A DNA stretch of 64,000 nt from Roseomonas sp. (GCA_020249435.1 JADCFQ010000012.1:157484-221483); one strand, 5' to 3'. Counted from the first letter of the stretch, positions 41,433 through 52,028 are shown. Numbers and translations are program-made. The notes: generated by a model from the sequence alone, not told the origin.

Positions 41433-41634
41433 GGACTTTAACCTTCCGCGCCGCTTCGGTGTTTCTTGTGGCGCTGGCCAGCAATGCGCCTTCAAGCGTA
41501 GAACGCTTCCGGGTCACCGCGCGGGCGATTTTGACGGCGAGGAGGAGCCAGAAGGCCATCCCCAGCGCAAAGATCGCCAAGACCGCCACCAGCAGCACCT
41601 GGCCCAGCAGTGGAGAGGTGATTTCGGAATACAT
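41422..41634 (-). CDS. Small single-TM hypothetical protein
   Basis: MYSEITSPLLGQVLLVAVLAIFALGMAFWLLLAVKIARAVTRKRSTLEG... Confidence 0.4.
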   Translation of the reverse strand: MYSEITSPLLGQVLLVAVLAIFALGMAFWLLLAVKIARAVTRKRSTLEGALLASATRNTEAARKVKVHAS

Positions 41635-41786
41635 GATGAGATCCCCCTTGGTTGCCCCGGGCTTCGGCCCGCAGGGAGATATTCAGCACGGCCCGCTGAT
41701 ATGATCTGTGACGTTTGGTACAAAGCGGGCTAATTGTTTTCTGCCCGGCAGATCAGGCCGCCCTAAACCGAGTCCGGAAGGCAAAA

Positions 41787-42437
41787 ATGGTTCCTGAAAT
41801 CCTGCGATCGCTCTCACCCGCCATTCGTGAAAAGGTACTTTCCGCTTGTGTCCCACTTTCCTTTGGTCCCGGGAAAACCGTTATCGAGGAAAACGCGCTT
41901 GATCAGGATCTCTATTTTTTGCAGCAGGGTCAGCTGCTTGTCCGCGCCTTGGCGGCAAATGGGGTGGAGGTTGCCTTTCGTGTCATGGAAGCGGGAGATT
42001 GTTTTGGGGAATTCGCCGCCATTGATGGATTGCCCCGTTCGGCAAGCGTGGAAACCATTACGCAGGTCTCTCTTGCGCGCCTCCCGCGTGAACGCTTTCT
42101 TGGCTTGATGCACAGCGAGCCAGATTTCGCCATGGCCATTGCTGAGATGATCACCAGGCGGGCGCGCGCCTTGTCCGCGCAGCTTTATGAAATGGCAACG
42201 CTGAAACTTGGTGACAGGCTGCGGCTGGAATTGCGACGGCTTTCCCTTGCGCAGGGCTTCGTATCAGGCGAGGCACTCATTCACCCTGCGCCAACCCATC
42301 AGGCCTTGGCAGCACGCTTGGCGACAACCAGGGAATCAGTTTCACGCGAATTGTCTCGGCTGGCGCAGACTGGGATCATCACGTGCAGTCGGCAGCGTAT
42401 CATCATTGCGGATCTCGCGCGCCTGACTGGGGGGTGA
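41787..42437 (+). CDS. Crp/Fnr family transcriptional regulator
   Basis: cNMP-binding fold (GDCFGEFAAIDGLPRSASVETIT) and C-terminal HTH (THQALAARLATTRESVSRELSRLAQTGII). Confidence 0.92.
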   Translation: MVPEILRSLSPAIREKVLSACVPLSFGPGKTVIEENALDQDLYFLQQGQLLVRALAANGVEVAFRVMEAGDCFGEFAAIDGLPRSASVETITQVSLARLPRERFLGLMHSEPDFAMAIAEMITRRARALSAQLYEMATLKLGDRLRLELRRLSLAQGFVSGEALIHPAPTHQALAARLATTRESVSRELSRLAQTGIITCSRQRIIIADLARLTGG

Positions 42438-42940
42438 CCGGTCCATATTCATCGCCACGGACGAGTAGTGTTGCGCCGAGGACGAGAACCGCATCACCCT
42501 AAAAAGGACTGCGCGTGTAGGCGTTGGGCGCGGGGCGGCAGGACTCAAGCGCTGCCATCGCCTTGCGAAGGGTTGGAAAATCTCAAGCTTTCAGCCCTGA
42601 GTTTCCTTTATTCTGTTGCCATGTTTTTCATGACCAGCAAATTGAGGAAAATCTGGAAATTCTCTTCGACGCATTCTTGGAAACTCAGCAGACAGCCAGG
42701 GCGGCTTATGCTTATTCGCCAAACCGCGCGGCGGTTCCGATAGAGCAAATCCCGTGCAGAAGGAAAATCTTAACGCGTGATGATGCTCGAAAAACAGAGA
42801 TGTGGAGCGGGTTGCGTGAACCGGTGCGGCCGCAACACGCTCTGGAACCAACGCTACTCCAGTAATGTCACTTGGCTGGAAAACGCCCTGTCGCCGCCCC
42901 GTCGTGTAAGGACGGAGCGGATTGGAAGGTATTGCGCTTT

Positions 42941-44113
42941 TCACTCAGCTGCGGCTCGGGCGGCCTTTTCGGAATCATAGATGGCCTGCGCCGTCTCAAC
43001 GGCCTTTGCATGCACAACCGCGAGGTCCGGGCGCATCTTCTGGGCACGGATCGCAGCTTGCATTGTCGAGTGATGCTGCCCCTGGAAATGCGGAAAGACT
43101 TCGCGCGCGATCAGCTCATAGGATTTCTTCGTCGCCTCGAAATTTGCCCAATTATGCGCCAGTGTCAGATAGGCGCCAAAGCCGCCATTCGACTGCTTCC
43201 ACAACCGCTCAATCTGGGCGCGGCACATTTCAGGCGTGCCGATGGCGCCGAAGCCGCTGTCATTGATGAAATCGATCATCTCCTTTGCGTTTTGACCCGG
43301 CATTGACATCTGTGGGAAGGCGGCGATTTCCTGGAAATAGTGGAACCAGTGCTCAATCCCGTATTCCACGTCCCGTTTGGCTTGTTCCATCGTTTCGGCG
43401 ATGTGGCACAGGCCAACAAGTCGCCACTTGCTGCGATCTGCCACATGGCCGTGGTGCTTCGCCTCGGCCTCCACCACGTCCCAATGCAGGGCCAAGGCGT
43501 CGAAGCCGGCCGCCGTCGTGGCGCCGATCGAAATCATTCCGGTTCCGTACCGGCCTGCCAGCTTTGCCCCAGTGGGGGAGGCGACAGCGGCGGTTGCGAT
43601 GTCGAAGTTGGAATAGGGTCGTAGATGCAGGCGCGCATCCTGCAAGGTCCAACGCTCATTCTGAAAATTCACTGGATCATCGCTTCGGATCAGGCGGGTC
43701 ATAATGTCCAGCCCCTCCGCCAAAAGGCGGCGCGTGTGTTCCTGCGTCAAGCCCACCATGGCAGCATCCGTGGGTAGCGACCCGGGGCCAACGCCCAGCA
43801 TCACCCGCCCACGCGTCAGGTGATCGAGCTGCACGATGCGTTCTGCCACCCAAAGCGGGTTGTGGTAGCTGACAGATACCACGCCAGTGCCAAGCTTGAC
43901 GTGCCGCGTGCGCTGAGACGCGGTCGCGATCATCAACATCGGGTCTGCCGAGATTTCGGAGCCCGCCGAATGATGTTCGCCGAACCAGACCTCATCATAA
44001 TCGCAGCGATCGAGCCACTGGACCAATTCCAGATCCTGTTCCAGCGCTAAAGTGGGGTTAATCCCCGGCTTGTGGAATGGCGCAAGGAAGATGCCGAAGC
44101 GCATCCTATTCAT
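42941..44113 (-). CDS. LLM class flavin-dependent oxidoreductase
   Basis: MRFGIFLAPFHKPGINPTLALEQDLELVQWLDRCDYDEVWFGEHHSAGSEI. Confidence 0.93.
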   Translation of the reverse strand: MNRMRFGIFLAPFHKPGINPTLALEQDLELVQWLDRCDYDEVWFGEHHSAGSEISADPMLMIATASQRTRHVKLGTGVVSVSYHNPLWVAERIVQLDHLTRGRVMLGVGPGSLPTDAAMVGLTQEHTRRLLAEGLDIMTRLIRSDDPVNFQNERWTLQDARLHLRPYSNFDIATAAVASPTGAKLAGRYGTGMISIGATTAAGFDALALHWDVVEAEAKHHGHVADRSKWRLVGLCHIAETMEQAKRDVEYGIEHWFHYFQEIAAFPQMSMPGQNAKEMIDFINDSGFGAIGTPEMCRAQIERLWKQSNGGFGAYLTLAHNWANFEATKKSYELIAREVFPHFQGQHHSTMQAAIRAQKMRPDLAVVHAKAVETAQAIYDSEKAARAAAE

Positions 44114-44430
44114 AACTTGTCTCTCCCTCTTTCCTACGACAATCCTTGAATGGACTGCCGTTTGACGAGAGGCTCGCCTGACGTGGACCCAGAATCAAGC
44201 ATTTTCGTCGGGGGCAGAGCCTGTCATCACGCGTCAGGCGATTATTGGCTGGCGCGGTGGCGCGCGGCGTGGAATGCAGCAGGGGCAGCTCGCCATTCAG
44301 CATCATGCGCAACCCCGCTGCGCTACAGGGTTCGACGCTTAATCGCACGCAGCGCAGCAAGGCGCGGGCCTTGGTGGCGCGCGCGATTCGATCTAGCGTG
44401 GCGCATCATCACCCTGATCGAGGAAACATC

Positions 44431-45288
44431 ATGACCCCGCCTGAGAGAATGCGTGCCCTGCTCGCCAAGCCTGATTTCGTTGTCATGCCCGCCGTATGGG
44501 ATGGGCTTTCCGCCAAGATGGCTGCGGGCGCCGGGTTTGAAACCGCGTTTCTGTCCGGTTCCTGCGTGGCGGCAAGCCGCCTGGGTGGGCCGGATCTGGA
44601 TTTGATTTCCTTTGCCGAGATGTTTGACAGTTTCAACATGGTGCGTGGTGCCGCGCCGAATACGCTGGTGCTCGCCGATGGTGATCATGGATATGGCAAT
44701 GCGATGAATGTCCAGCGCACCGTACGCGCTTATGGTCGCGCCGGGGCCGCCGCCATCCTGATTGAAGACAAGATCACGCCGCGCGCCTTGACCGCTGCGG
44801 GCAAGCCCTGCCTGCCACGCGAAGAAGCGCGCATGAAAATCCGCGCCGCTGTTGAAGCGGCCAGGGAATCGGGCATTCTCATTCTGGCGCGCACGGATTG
44901 CCGCCCGACCGCCGGCATTGATGAGGCCGTGGCGCGGATTGAAATGTTTGTCGAAGAAGGCGCGGATATCCTGTTTCTGGATAGCCCCGCAGATAATGCC
45001 GAAATCCATCGCGCGATTGCTGCGGCCAAGGGCCGGCCTTCCTTTGTGGTGCTCTCCCCCGGTGGGGCGCGCGCCACACCAACCCAGGCGGAAGCCAAGG
45101 CGCTTGGCTTCAAGATCGGCACTTTCCCAACCGGCATGCTGTCTCCAGCAGCGGCGGGCATGAAGGCTGGCCTGGCCGCGCTGCAAGCCGGGCTTTCGGA
45201 AGCGGCCAGCGCCATGCCTTCGGCGGAATTGCGCGATACGCTTGGCTATGGCGATTACGACGCCAAGGCCAAGGCTTTCATTGTCTGA
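44431..45288 (+). CDS. Isocitrate lyase/PEP mutase family protein (oxaloacetate decarboxylase-like)
   Basis: MRALLAKPDFVVMPAVWDGLSAKMAAGAGFETAFLSG; ADGDHGYGNAMNVQRTVRAYGRAGAAAILIEDK. Confidence 0.92.
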   Translation: MTPPERMRALLAKPDFVVMPAVWDGLSAKMAAGAGFETAFLSGSCVAASRLGGPDLDLISFAEMFDSFNMVRGAAPNTLVLADGDHGYGNAMNVQRTVRAYGRAGAAAILIEDKITPRALTAAGKPCLPREEARMKIRAAVEAARESGILILARTDCRPTAGIDEAVARIEMFVEEGADILFLDSPADNAEIHRAIAAAKGRPSFVVLSPGGARATPTQAEAKALGFKIGTFPTGMLSPAAAGMKAGLAALQAGLSEAASAMPSAELRDTLGYGDYDAKAKAFIV

Positions 45289-45300
45289 TTGATACCGTGT

Positions 45301-45324
45301 CGGTCGGGTGAAATCACCCGACCG
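45301..45324. terminator. Bidirectional hairpin between convergent genes
   Basis: CGGTCGGGTG-aaat-CACCCGACCG perfect 10-bp stem, overlapping the amidase stop codon. Confidence 0.7.
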
Positions 45325-46711
45325 GATCAATCGGCGTGATTGGCGCGCCGGCGGCTTCAATGGTGGCGCCAGCTTGCAGCAGCAAATCTTCCCGGTAGCG
45401 GCCAGAGAGCAATTGCACGCCCACGGGAATGCGCCCGACTGTGCCGGTGGTGACGGTAAGGCCAGGCAGGCCCATCAGCGGCAGCCCCACTTGCGTAAGC
45501 TGCGCTTCCATGATGCGGCGGAAGGCAGCCGGGCTTTCGACATCTTCCTGATCGCGGAAGGGCAATTCGCCTGATACGGGCGTTATCGCCACCGGGAAGC
45601 GCTCAAAAAATTCCATCCAAAGCCGCAGGAAATAGGAACGCTTCTGCAGCGCATCCATGAAGCTGTTCAGGTCAGGATTGGGGCAGAGTTCTTCCATCTG
45701 CGCAAAGATGAAGCTGGCATCCGGATCGCCTTCCTGATGCAAGGCGCTATTGAGGCCGCGGCGACTTTCCGCGAGCCACAGCATGGCCTGCAACTGCGCG
45801 GGTTCGCGCAAGGGCGGTGTGTCTGTTTCCTCAATGGTCCAGCCGGCGGCTTCCAGGCGGCGGGCAGCGTCACGCAGCGCCGCCTGCACTTCGGGTTGCA
45901 GCTTCATGCCATCGGGCGCGAGGCAAAGTGCCGCGCGCTTCGGTGCGGGCGGGCCTTCCATCGCCGCTTCCACCCACCAGGGGTCGCGAATATCGCGCGC
46001 GCACATGGCACCGAAAGCGAGTTTCACATCGGCGATGCTCCGCGCTAGAGGGCCACTCACCGCCATAAGCTGCCCACCAACATGACGTTCCGCACCCGAA
46101 GCATTCCAGGCCGGAATACGCCCAAGTGTGGGGCGGAGCCCATGGATACCGCAGGCATAGGCGGGGTAGCGGATGGAACCGCCAATATCCGTGCCGTGAC
46201 CAATCGCGCCAATGCCGGCCATGGTGGCCGCACCTGCACCGCCCGAGGAACCGCCTGGTGTAATGCTGGGATCGCGCGGGTTTTTCGTGTGGCCATGCAG
46301 CGAATTGCGCGTGAACCAGCGCAGCGAAAAGGCCGGCGTATTGGTCCGCCCGACAATCACCGCACCTGCCTTGCGCAGATTGGCGACCACGGGATTATCC
46401 TGCTTCGCGATCAGATCCTTTTGCAGGCGAAGCCCATTGGTTGTCGCGTAGCCTCGCTGATCCGCATTGACCTTGATGGTGATGGGCACACCCGCGAGCG
46501 GGCCGGCATCTTCGCCACGCGCGATCATGGCATCAATGCGCGCGGCATCGGCGAGTGTCTCCGCCGGGCGGTGATCCACCACGGCATTGATCTTCGGGTT
46601 CACCGCATCAAGCCGCGCCAGCGCATCCTTCGCCGCTTCTGTTGCGGAGACCTGTTTGGACCGAATGCGCGCCGCGAGATCTGTCGCGTTGAGCCGCCAT
46701 AAATCGCTCAT
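45314..46711 (-). CDS. Amidase (amidase signature family)
   Basis: TITPGGSSGGAGAATMAGIGAIGHGTDIGGSIRYPA. Confidence 0.94.
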   Translation of the reverse strand: MSDLWRLNATDLAARIRSKQVSATEAAKDALARLDAVNPKINAVVDHRPAETLADAARIDAMIARGEDAGPLAGVPITIKVNADQRGYATTNGLRLQKDLIAKQDNPVVANLRKAGAVIVGRTNTPAFSLRWFTRNSLHGHTKNPRDPSITPGGSSGGAGAATMAGIGAIGHGTDIGGSIRYPAYACGIHGLRPTLGRIPAWNASGAERHVGGQLMAVSGPLARSIADVKLAFGAMCARDIRDPWWVEAAMEGPPAPKRAALCLAPDGMKLQPEVQAALRDAARRLEAAGWTIEETDTPPLREPAQLQAMLWLAESRRGLNSALHQEGDPDASFIFAQMEELCPNPDLNSFMDALQKRSYFLRLWMEFFERFPVAITPVSGELPFRDQEDVESPAAFRRIMEAQLTQVGLPLMGLPGLTVTTGTVGRIPVGVQLLSGRYREDLLLQAGATIEAAGAPITPIDPVG

Positions 46712-46741
46712 GATGGTGCCTCCCCTTTCAATCGCGCGGCC

Positions 46742-47905
46742 TTAGCCTGGCAGCGCGAGGACATTCTTGCTGATGATATTGCGCTGGATTTCATTCGATC
46801 CGCCATAAATGGTCGAAGGCCGCGCCTGAATGTAAAGCCCGGTCGGATTCAGGTTGCGATTGCCCTCCATGGGGTCGAGCAAGCCGGCATTCTCGCCGCA
46901 GATTTCCAGCATGGTATCGGTGATGCGCTGAAACAGCTCCGTCTGGAACACCTTCAGCATGGACACATCGGGGCCGAGTGTTTCACCCCGCCTGACCTTG
47001 TCCACGAACACGCCATAGAGCGATTTCAAATCTTCCAGATCAAGCCGGAGCTTGGCATAGGTGTCCTGGAAGATTGCATCTTCCCAAACCCCCATCCGTT
47101 CCGCGAGTTGCTTCAGGCGCGAAAACGCATAGGCCGAAAGCCGTGGTGAGCCGAGATAGATGCGTTCGAAGGACAGCAGGGCCTTCGCCATATCCCAGCC
47201 GCGATTGGGCGTGCCGACCAGATTGGCCGCCGGCACACGGACATTGTCGAAAAATACCTCACAGAATTCGTCGTGATATTCCAGATTGATGATCGGCTTC
47301 ACGGTGATGCCGGGCGTGTTCATATCAACCAGGAGAAAGGAAATGCCTTCCTGCTTTTTCGCGTTCTTGTCAGTGCGCACCAGCAGGAAGCACCAATTGG
47401 CGTCCATGGCGAGTGTGGTCCAGATCTTCTGGCCATTTACCACGTAATGATCGCCATCCAGCACGGCTTCGGTGCGGAGCGCCGCCAAATCCGATCCTGC
47501 ATTGGGTTCGGAATAGCCCTGGCACCAGATATGCTCACCAGAGAGAATTTTCGGCAGGAAGCGCTGCTGCTGTTCGCGTGTGCCGTGATTGATCAGCAGC
47601 GGTCCCACCATGACAATACCATGGTCATTGGTGCGCGCGCAGCCATGGCGTTCGATTTCCTCGGTGAAGATGATCTGCTTCGCCGGGGAAAGCCCAAGCC
47701 CGCCAAATTCGCGCGGCCAGCCGGGGCAGAGCCAGCCTTTTTCCGCCAGCTTGAAATACCAGGGCTTGTTTTCTTCCCAATGAAGGCGCTTTGGCGGATT
47801 GCGCAATTCGGCGGGGTAATTGCCTTCAATCCAGTGCCGCACATGCAGGCGGAAGGCTTCGTCTTCCAGCAGGTTCAGATCCTGGGTTTCGCGTGCTTCG
47901 ATCAT
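46742..47905 (-). CDS. Acyl-CoA dehydrogenase family protein
   Basis: QGYSEPNAGSDLAALRTEA; C-terminal IYGGSNEIQRNIISKNVLALPG. Confidence 0.94.
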   Translation of the reverse strand: MIEARETQDLNLLEDEAFRLHVRHWIEGNYPAELRNPPKRLHWEENKPWYFKLAEKGWLCPGWPREFGGLGLSPAKQIIFTEEIERHGCARTNDHGIVMVGPLLINHGTREQQQRFLPKILSGEHIWCQGYSEPNAGSDLAALRTEAVLDGDHYVVNGQKIWTTLAMDANWCFLLVRTDKNAKKQEGISFLLVDMNTPGITVKPIINLEYHDEFCEVFFDNVRVPAANLVGTPNRGWDMAKALLSFERIYLGSPRLSAYAFSRLKQLAERMGVWEDAIFQDTYAKLRLDLEDLKSLYGVFVDKVRRGETLGPDVSMLKVFQTELFQRITDTMLEICGENAGLLDPMEGNRNLNPTGLYIQARPSTIYGGSNEIQRNIISKNVLALPG

Positions 47906-47908
47906 TTC

Positions 47909-48694
47909 TCAGCCTCCCGTAAAATTCGGCTTGCGCTTGGCGAGGAAGGCAGCGCGGCCTTCCTTGAAATCTTCTGTCGTGAAGAGCGCGGCCTGATAGG
48001 TTTGTTCCTGTGCCAAAGCCTCATCCAGGCCATCGGCGAAGATTTGCTTGGTGAAGGCGATGGGGCCTGGTGCTTCGGCAGCCAGGAAGCGCGCCTTTTC
48101 CAAGGCCATATCCAAAGCCTTGCCAGGTGGTGCGATGTAATCCACCAGGCCGATGCGCTCGGCTTCCGGTGCGGCAATCACCTCATGGAAAAACAGGATG
48201 CGCCGCGCGCGGCCAATGCCGACACGCGCGGGCAGGAAATGCGGCAGGCCCATATCGGACATCAGGCCAATCTTGTGAAAACCCGCCGTGAAACGCGCAT
48301 CTTCGGCCGCCACAATCACATCGCAGGCGCAAGCCACCGCCATGCCGGCACCTGCTGCCCAGCCTTCCACTGCCGCGACGACTGGCTTGCCGCCCTTGGC
48401 CATAAGGCGGACAAGCTTATGCGTACGCCGCATCCTCTCCCGCCCCGCCAGCGTGCTATCAATATCCATCGAAGATATATCGCCGCCGGCGCAGAAAGTG
48501 CCCTCGGCGCCCGTGACCACAATGGCGCGGATCGTGTCATCGCCATGGGCACGTTCCATCACGTCTTCCATCGCGGTGCGCAGCACGGGCGCGATGGCAT
48601 TCTTGCGCGATGGGCAATCAATGGTGACGATCAGCACCGCGCCATCGCGTTGTTCCAGAATGCGCTGACGCAAGGGTTCGGCGGGGGCGGTCAT
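47909..48694 (-). CDS. Enoyl-CoA hydratase/isomerase family protein
   Basis: AIVVTGAEGTFCAGGDISSM; AVEGWAAGAGMAVACACDVIVAAEDARF. Confidence 0.93.
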   Translation of the reverse strand: MTAPAEPLRQRILEQRDGAVLIVTIDCPSRKNAIAPVLRTAMEDVMERAHGDDTIRAIVVTGAEGTFCAGGDISSMDIDSTLAGRERMRRTHKLVRLMAKGGKPVVAAVEGWAAGAGMAVACACDVIVAAEDARFTAGFHKIGLMSDMGLPHFLPARVGIGRARRILFFHEVIAAPEAERIGLVDYIAPPGKALDMALEKARFLAAEAPGPIAFTKQIFADGLDEALAQEQTYQAALFTTEDFKEGRAAFLAKRKPNFTGG

Positions 48695-49761
48695 TCCGCA
48701 TCCTCCGGCGCCAAAGCCATGAAGCGGCGGCGATGCAGCGCAGCCGAGCCGAATTGATTGGCGATCACCATACCGCGCCGCAGGTAAAGCCCGACATCAT
48801 ATTCATCCGTATAGCCAATGCCGCCATGCAACTGGATGCATTGACGGAGCACCATCAGCCCGCTTTCACCAGCACGCGCCTTGGCCTTGGAAACCGCGGC
48901 CTTGCGCGCATCACCTGCCGCGCCGCCATCCAAAGCTGCCGCCGCTGCTTCCACGGCGGCGCGCGTGAGCGCGAGATGGATTTTCAAATCCGCAGCGCGA
49001 TGCTGCAAGGATTGGAAGGTGCCGATGATGCGGCCAAATTGCTGACGCGTCTTGAGATAAGCGAGCGTCATATCAAAGGCGCGTTCCATCAGCCCGACCA
49101 TGGCGCCCGCAGTCATCAGCGCGGCCTCATCCAAGGTAGCGTCCAACACTGCGCCGATATCGGCAGCGATGCGTTGACCCTTCGCGGGATCAGCGCGGAG
49201 CGTACCAAAATACCCGCCATCCATGGTCTTTTCCAAAGCCAAATCAGCGCCGGCAGCGGGCACGGCGTAAAGCGCAAGCCCGGCGCCTTCGCGCACCGGC
49301 AGCAAAAACACATCAGCCCCACCAGCTTGCGGGATGAAGACGCGCGGCGCATCGGCATTGCCAGGGGCGGCCAGCGTGTCAGCGCGTTCCTGCCACGCCG
49401 TCAGCACCACTTGCTGACCCGCAAGCAGGGGGCCGAGCAGCGCCTGATCATCCGCGCCCGCCAGCAAACGCGCGGACAGCATCGCCGGGATCAGCGGTTC
49501 CGGCGCCAAGCCACCGGCAAGTTCTTCGGTGAGCGCAATCGCCTCACTCATGCCAAGCCCGGCGCCGCCGGCGGCTTCATCAACCGCGAGGCCGATCCAG
49601 CCAAATTCGCCCATCTGGGCAAAAACGCGCTTGTCAAAACCAGGTGCGACAAAGCGGAGCCCACGTACGCGCTTGCTGTCACCGCCGCGCGGCGCGACGG
49701 CACCGGCGCTATCGCGGATCATGCGAATGGATTCCGCGCGTTCTTCCAAAACCTCACTCAT
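48691..49761 (-). CDS. Acyl-CoA dehydrogenase family protein
   Basis: ALTEELAGGLAPEPL; RQQFGRIIGTFQSLQHRAADLKI; CIQLHGGIGYTDEYDVGLYLRR. Confidence 0.92.
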   Translation of the reverse strand: MSEVLEERAESIRMIRDSAGAVAPRGGDSKRVRGLRFVAPGFDKRVFAQMGEFGWIGLAVDEAAGGAGLGMSEAIALTEELAGGLAPEPLIPAMLSARLLAGADDQALLGPLLAGQQVVLTAWQERADTLAAPGNADAPRVFIPQAGGADVFLLPVREGAGLALYAVPAAGADLALEKTMDGGYFGTLRADPAKGQRIAADIGAVLDATLDEAALMTAGAMVGLMERAFDMTLAYLKTRQQFGRIIGTFQSLQHRAADLKIHLALTRAAVEAAAAALDGGAAGDARKAAVSKAKARAGESGLMVLRQCIQLHGGIGYTDEYDVGLYLRRGMVIANQFGSAALHRRRFMALAPEDAE

Positions 49762-49794
49762 GCCCGTTTCCTCATTGCCCGAAGGGGCACCCTT

Positions 49795-50436
49795 TTAATT
49801 CATGTGCAGCTTGGCGCCGCTGGCGGCCTGGATTTGGTCAAAGGTGACACCGGGCGCCAGATCGCGCACCACGAAGCCCTTGCCCTGCACCACATCCAAT
49901 ACACCAAGATTGGTATAAACGCGGCTGACCGCGCCAGGTGTGGTCAGCGGATAGGTGCAGCGTTCCACAATCTTGTGTCCGCCATCCTTGGTAGTGTGTT
50001 CCATCACCACCCAAAGCCGCTTGGCGCCAGCGCCGAGATCCATGGCACCACCCACAGCAGGTGCCGAGTCATTTTCGCTGGTGGCCCAATTGGCGATATC
50101 GCCATTGGCCGCCACTTCAAAAGCGCCCAGCACGCAAAGATCAATATGCCCGCCACGGATCATGGCGAAGCTGTCGGCGTGATGGAAATAGGAACCGCCG
50201 GGCCTGAGCGTCACCGCCTGCTTACCGGCATTCACCAACCATGGGTCCACCTTATCCGGCGCGGGCGCCGGGCCCATGCCCAGAATGCCGTTTTCCGAAT
50301 GCAGAATCACCTCACGTTCCAGCGGCACGTAATTCGCAATCATGGTCGGAATGCCGATGCCAAGATTGACGAACCAACCTTCCGGAATGTCTTCCGCGAC
50401 ACGGGCGGCCATTTGCTTGCGGTCAAAGCCTGTCAT
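49795..50436 (-). CDS. 3-oxoacid CoA-transferase subunit B
   Basis: MTGFDRKQMAARVAEDIPEGWFVNLGIGIPTMIANYVPLEREVILHSENGILGMGP. Confidence 0.93.
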   Translation of the reverse strand: MTGFDRKQMAARVAEDIPEGWFVNLGIGIPTMIANYVPLEREVILHSENGILGMGPAPAPDKVDPWLVNAGKQAVTLRPGGSYFHHADSFAMIRGGHIDLCVLGAFEVAANGDIANWATSENDSAPAVGGAMDLGAGAKRLWVVMEHTTKDGGHKIVERCTYPLTTPGAVSRVYTNLGVLDVVQGKGFVVRDLAPGVTFDQIQAASGAKLHMN

Positions 50437-50461
50437 GGTCTGATCCCCTTTTCCTGCCTGC

Positions 50462-51142
50462 TCAAGCCCAGTCCGGGCCGCGGTCAATGCGCAGCACGCG
50501 CTTTACGAAAATGCCGGGCGTATGGACGTTTTCCGGCACCAGCTCACCCAATTCGCGAATATGCATCACCTGCGCGATGGTCAAATCCGCGGCCATGGCC
50601 ATGACCGGATTGAAGTTCCGTCCGCTGGAACGATAGGTCAGATTGCCCCAACGGTCGCCTTCCCAGGCTTCCACCAAAGCAACATCGCCTTTCAGCGCAT
50701 GTTCCATGACGTAGGTACGGCCATTGAATTCGCGCTGTTCCTTGCCATTGGCCAGGATGGTGCCAACCGATGTCGCGGTGAAAAACGCTGGCACACCAGC
50801 GCCGGCAGCGCGCATGCGTTCTGCCATCGTGCCTTGCGGCACAATCTCAAGCTCGATCTTGCCTTGGCGATATAGTTCTTCAAACACCACAGAACCGGCG
50901 GAACGCGGGAAGGAACAAATGATCTTGCGCACCCGGCCCAATTCCATGAGCCGTGCGAGGCCAACCCGCCCCGTGCCGGCGTTATTCGCGACACAAGTCA
51001 GGTCGGTCGCGCCCTGTTCGATCAGCCCTTCAATCAAATGATCGGGCTGACCGACAGCGCCGAAGCCGCCGATCAGCACGGTTGATCCATCCTTGATACC
51101 GGCCATGGCATCGGCCATGGATTGCACGATCTTGTTGATCAT
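50462..51142 (-). CDS. 3-oxoacid CoA-transferase subunit A
   Basis: MAGIKDGSTVLIGGFGAVGQPDHLIEGLIEQGATDLTCVANNAG. Confidence 0.93.
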   Translation of the reverse strand: MINKIVQSMADAMAGIKDGSTVLIGGFGAVGQPDHLIEGLIEQGATDLTCVANNAGTGRVGLARLMELGRVRKIICSFPRSAGSVVFEELYRQGKIELEIVPQGTMAERMRAAGAGVPAFFTATSVGTILANGKEQREFNGRTYVMEHALKGDVALVEAWEGDRWGNLTYRSSGRNFNPVMAMAADLTIAQVMHIRELGELVPENVHTPGIFVKRVLRIDRGPDWA

Positions 51143-51169
51143 TCGTTTCTTCCCATCATCATGCAGGCG

Positions 51170-52027
51170 TCAGGCAAAGCGAAACAGGCCATTGCTGACC
51201 ACCACCTTGTCGCGTTCCACAACACGCGCGCGGAAGGCAGCGCCACCTGCTTCGTGCCAAATCTCGGTGCGGATCGTCTCACCGGGATAGACCGGTGAGG
51301 AAAAGCGCAAATCCATCTTGCCGAAGCGCGCCGTGTCGTAATCGCAAAGGGTTTTCAGCAGCGCATGGCAGATCGTGCCGAAGGTGCAAAGCCCATGCAG
51401 GATGGGGCGCGGATAGCCAGCGGCGGCGGCGATTTTCGGGTCTATATGCAGCGGGTTCAAATCCGTGTTCAGGCGATAGATCAGCGCCTGTTCCGGCCGT
51501 GTCGCAAGATCAAGCGAAATATCGGGCGCGCGTTCCGGTTCCGGATGCGGCTTCTTGACCGGCCCGCTCGGCCCACCAAAACCGCCATCACCGCGCAGGA
51601 AGGATGTGCTGGTGACGGTGGCCAGCAAATCGCCGGTTTTCGCGTCAATCACTTCGCGTTCGGAATACATGAGAGCACCCTTGCCCTCACCGCGATCCAC
51701 CAGGCCCGTCACGCGCGAACGGCCAATGATGTCGCCTTCGGTCAGCAGCGGCTTGTGCAGGATCAGGCCCTGTTCGCCATGCAGGATTTTCACCCAATCC
51801 ATGCCGGTATCGGGATTGCGCGACCAGAAGCCTGGCGCCCCAAGCACAACAGGCATGGACGGCATGACTTTCAAGCGCGGCTCATAAAGAAAATCGAGCT
51901 GCTGTTCATCCATCGGGTCCTGGCCGAGCCCGACAGAGAAATTATACATCGCCACATCCTGCCAGCGCAGATGCTGGCGCATTTCCGGGATGGGGTAGTT
52001 CAGCAGCTTTTCATAGACGATCGGCAT
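51170..52027 (-). CDS. MaoC family dehydratase (acyl dehydratase)
   Basis: ALIYRLNTDLNPLHIDPKIAAAAGYPRPILHGLCTFG hydratase-2 motif. Confidence 0.92.
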   Translation of the reverse strand: MPIVYEKLLNYPIPEMRQHLRWQDVAMYNFSVGLGQDPMDEQQLDFLYEPRLKVMPSMPVVLGAPGFWSRNPDTGMDWVKILHGEQGLILHKPLLTEGDIIGRSRVTGLVDRGEGKGALMYSEREVIDAKTGDLLATVTSTSFLRGDGGFGGPSGPVKKPHPEPERAPDISLDLATRPEQALIYRLNTDLNPLHIDPKIAAAAGYPRPILHGLCTFGTICHALLKTLCDYDTARFGKMDLRFSSPVYPGETIRTEIWHEAGGAAFRARVVERDKVVVSNGLFRFA

Positions 52028-52028
52028 T

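Noticed and set aside
42440-42940. Gap between the Crp/Fnr regulator and the LLM oxidoreductase
   Set aside because: Several short overlapping ORFs but none with coherent protein character; no clear RNA structure seen.
48733-50604. 623-aa plus-strand ORF antisense to the acyl-CoA dehydrogenase/CoA-transferase genes
   Set aside because: Low-complexity His/Arg/Gln-rich translation typical of the antisense frame of high-GC genes; the opposite strand encodes clear enzymes.
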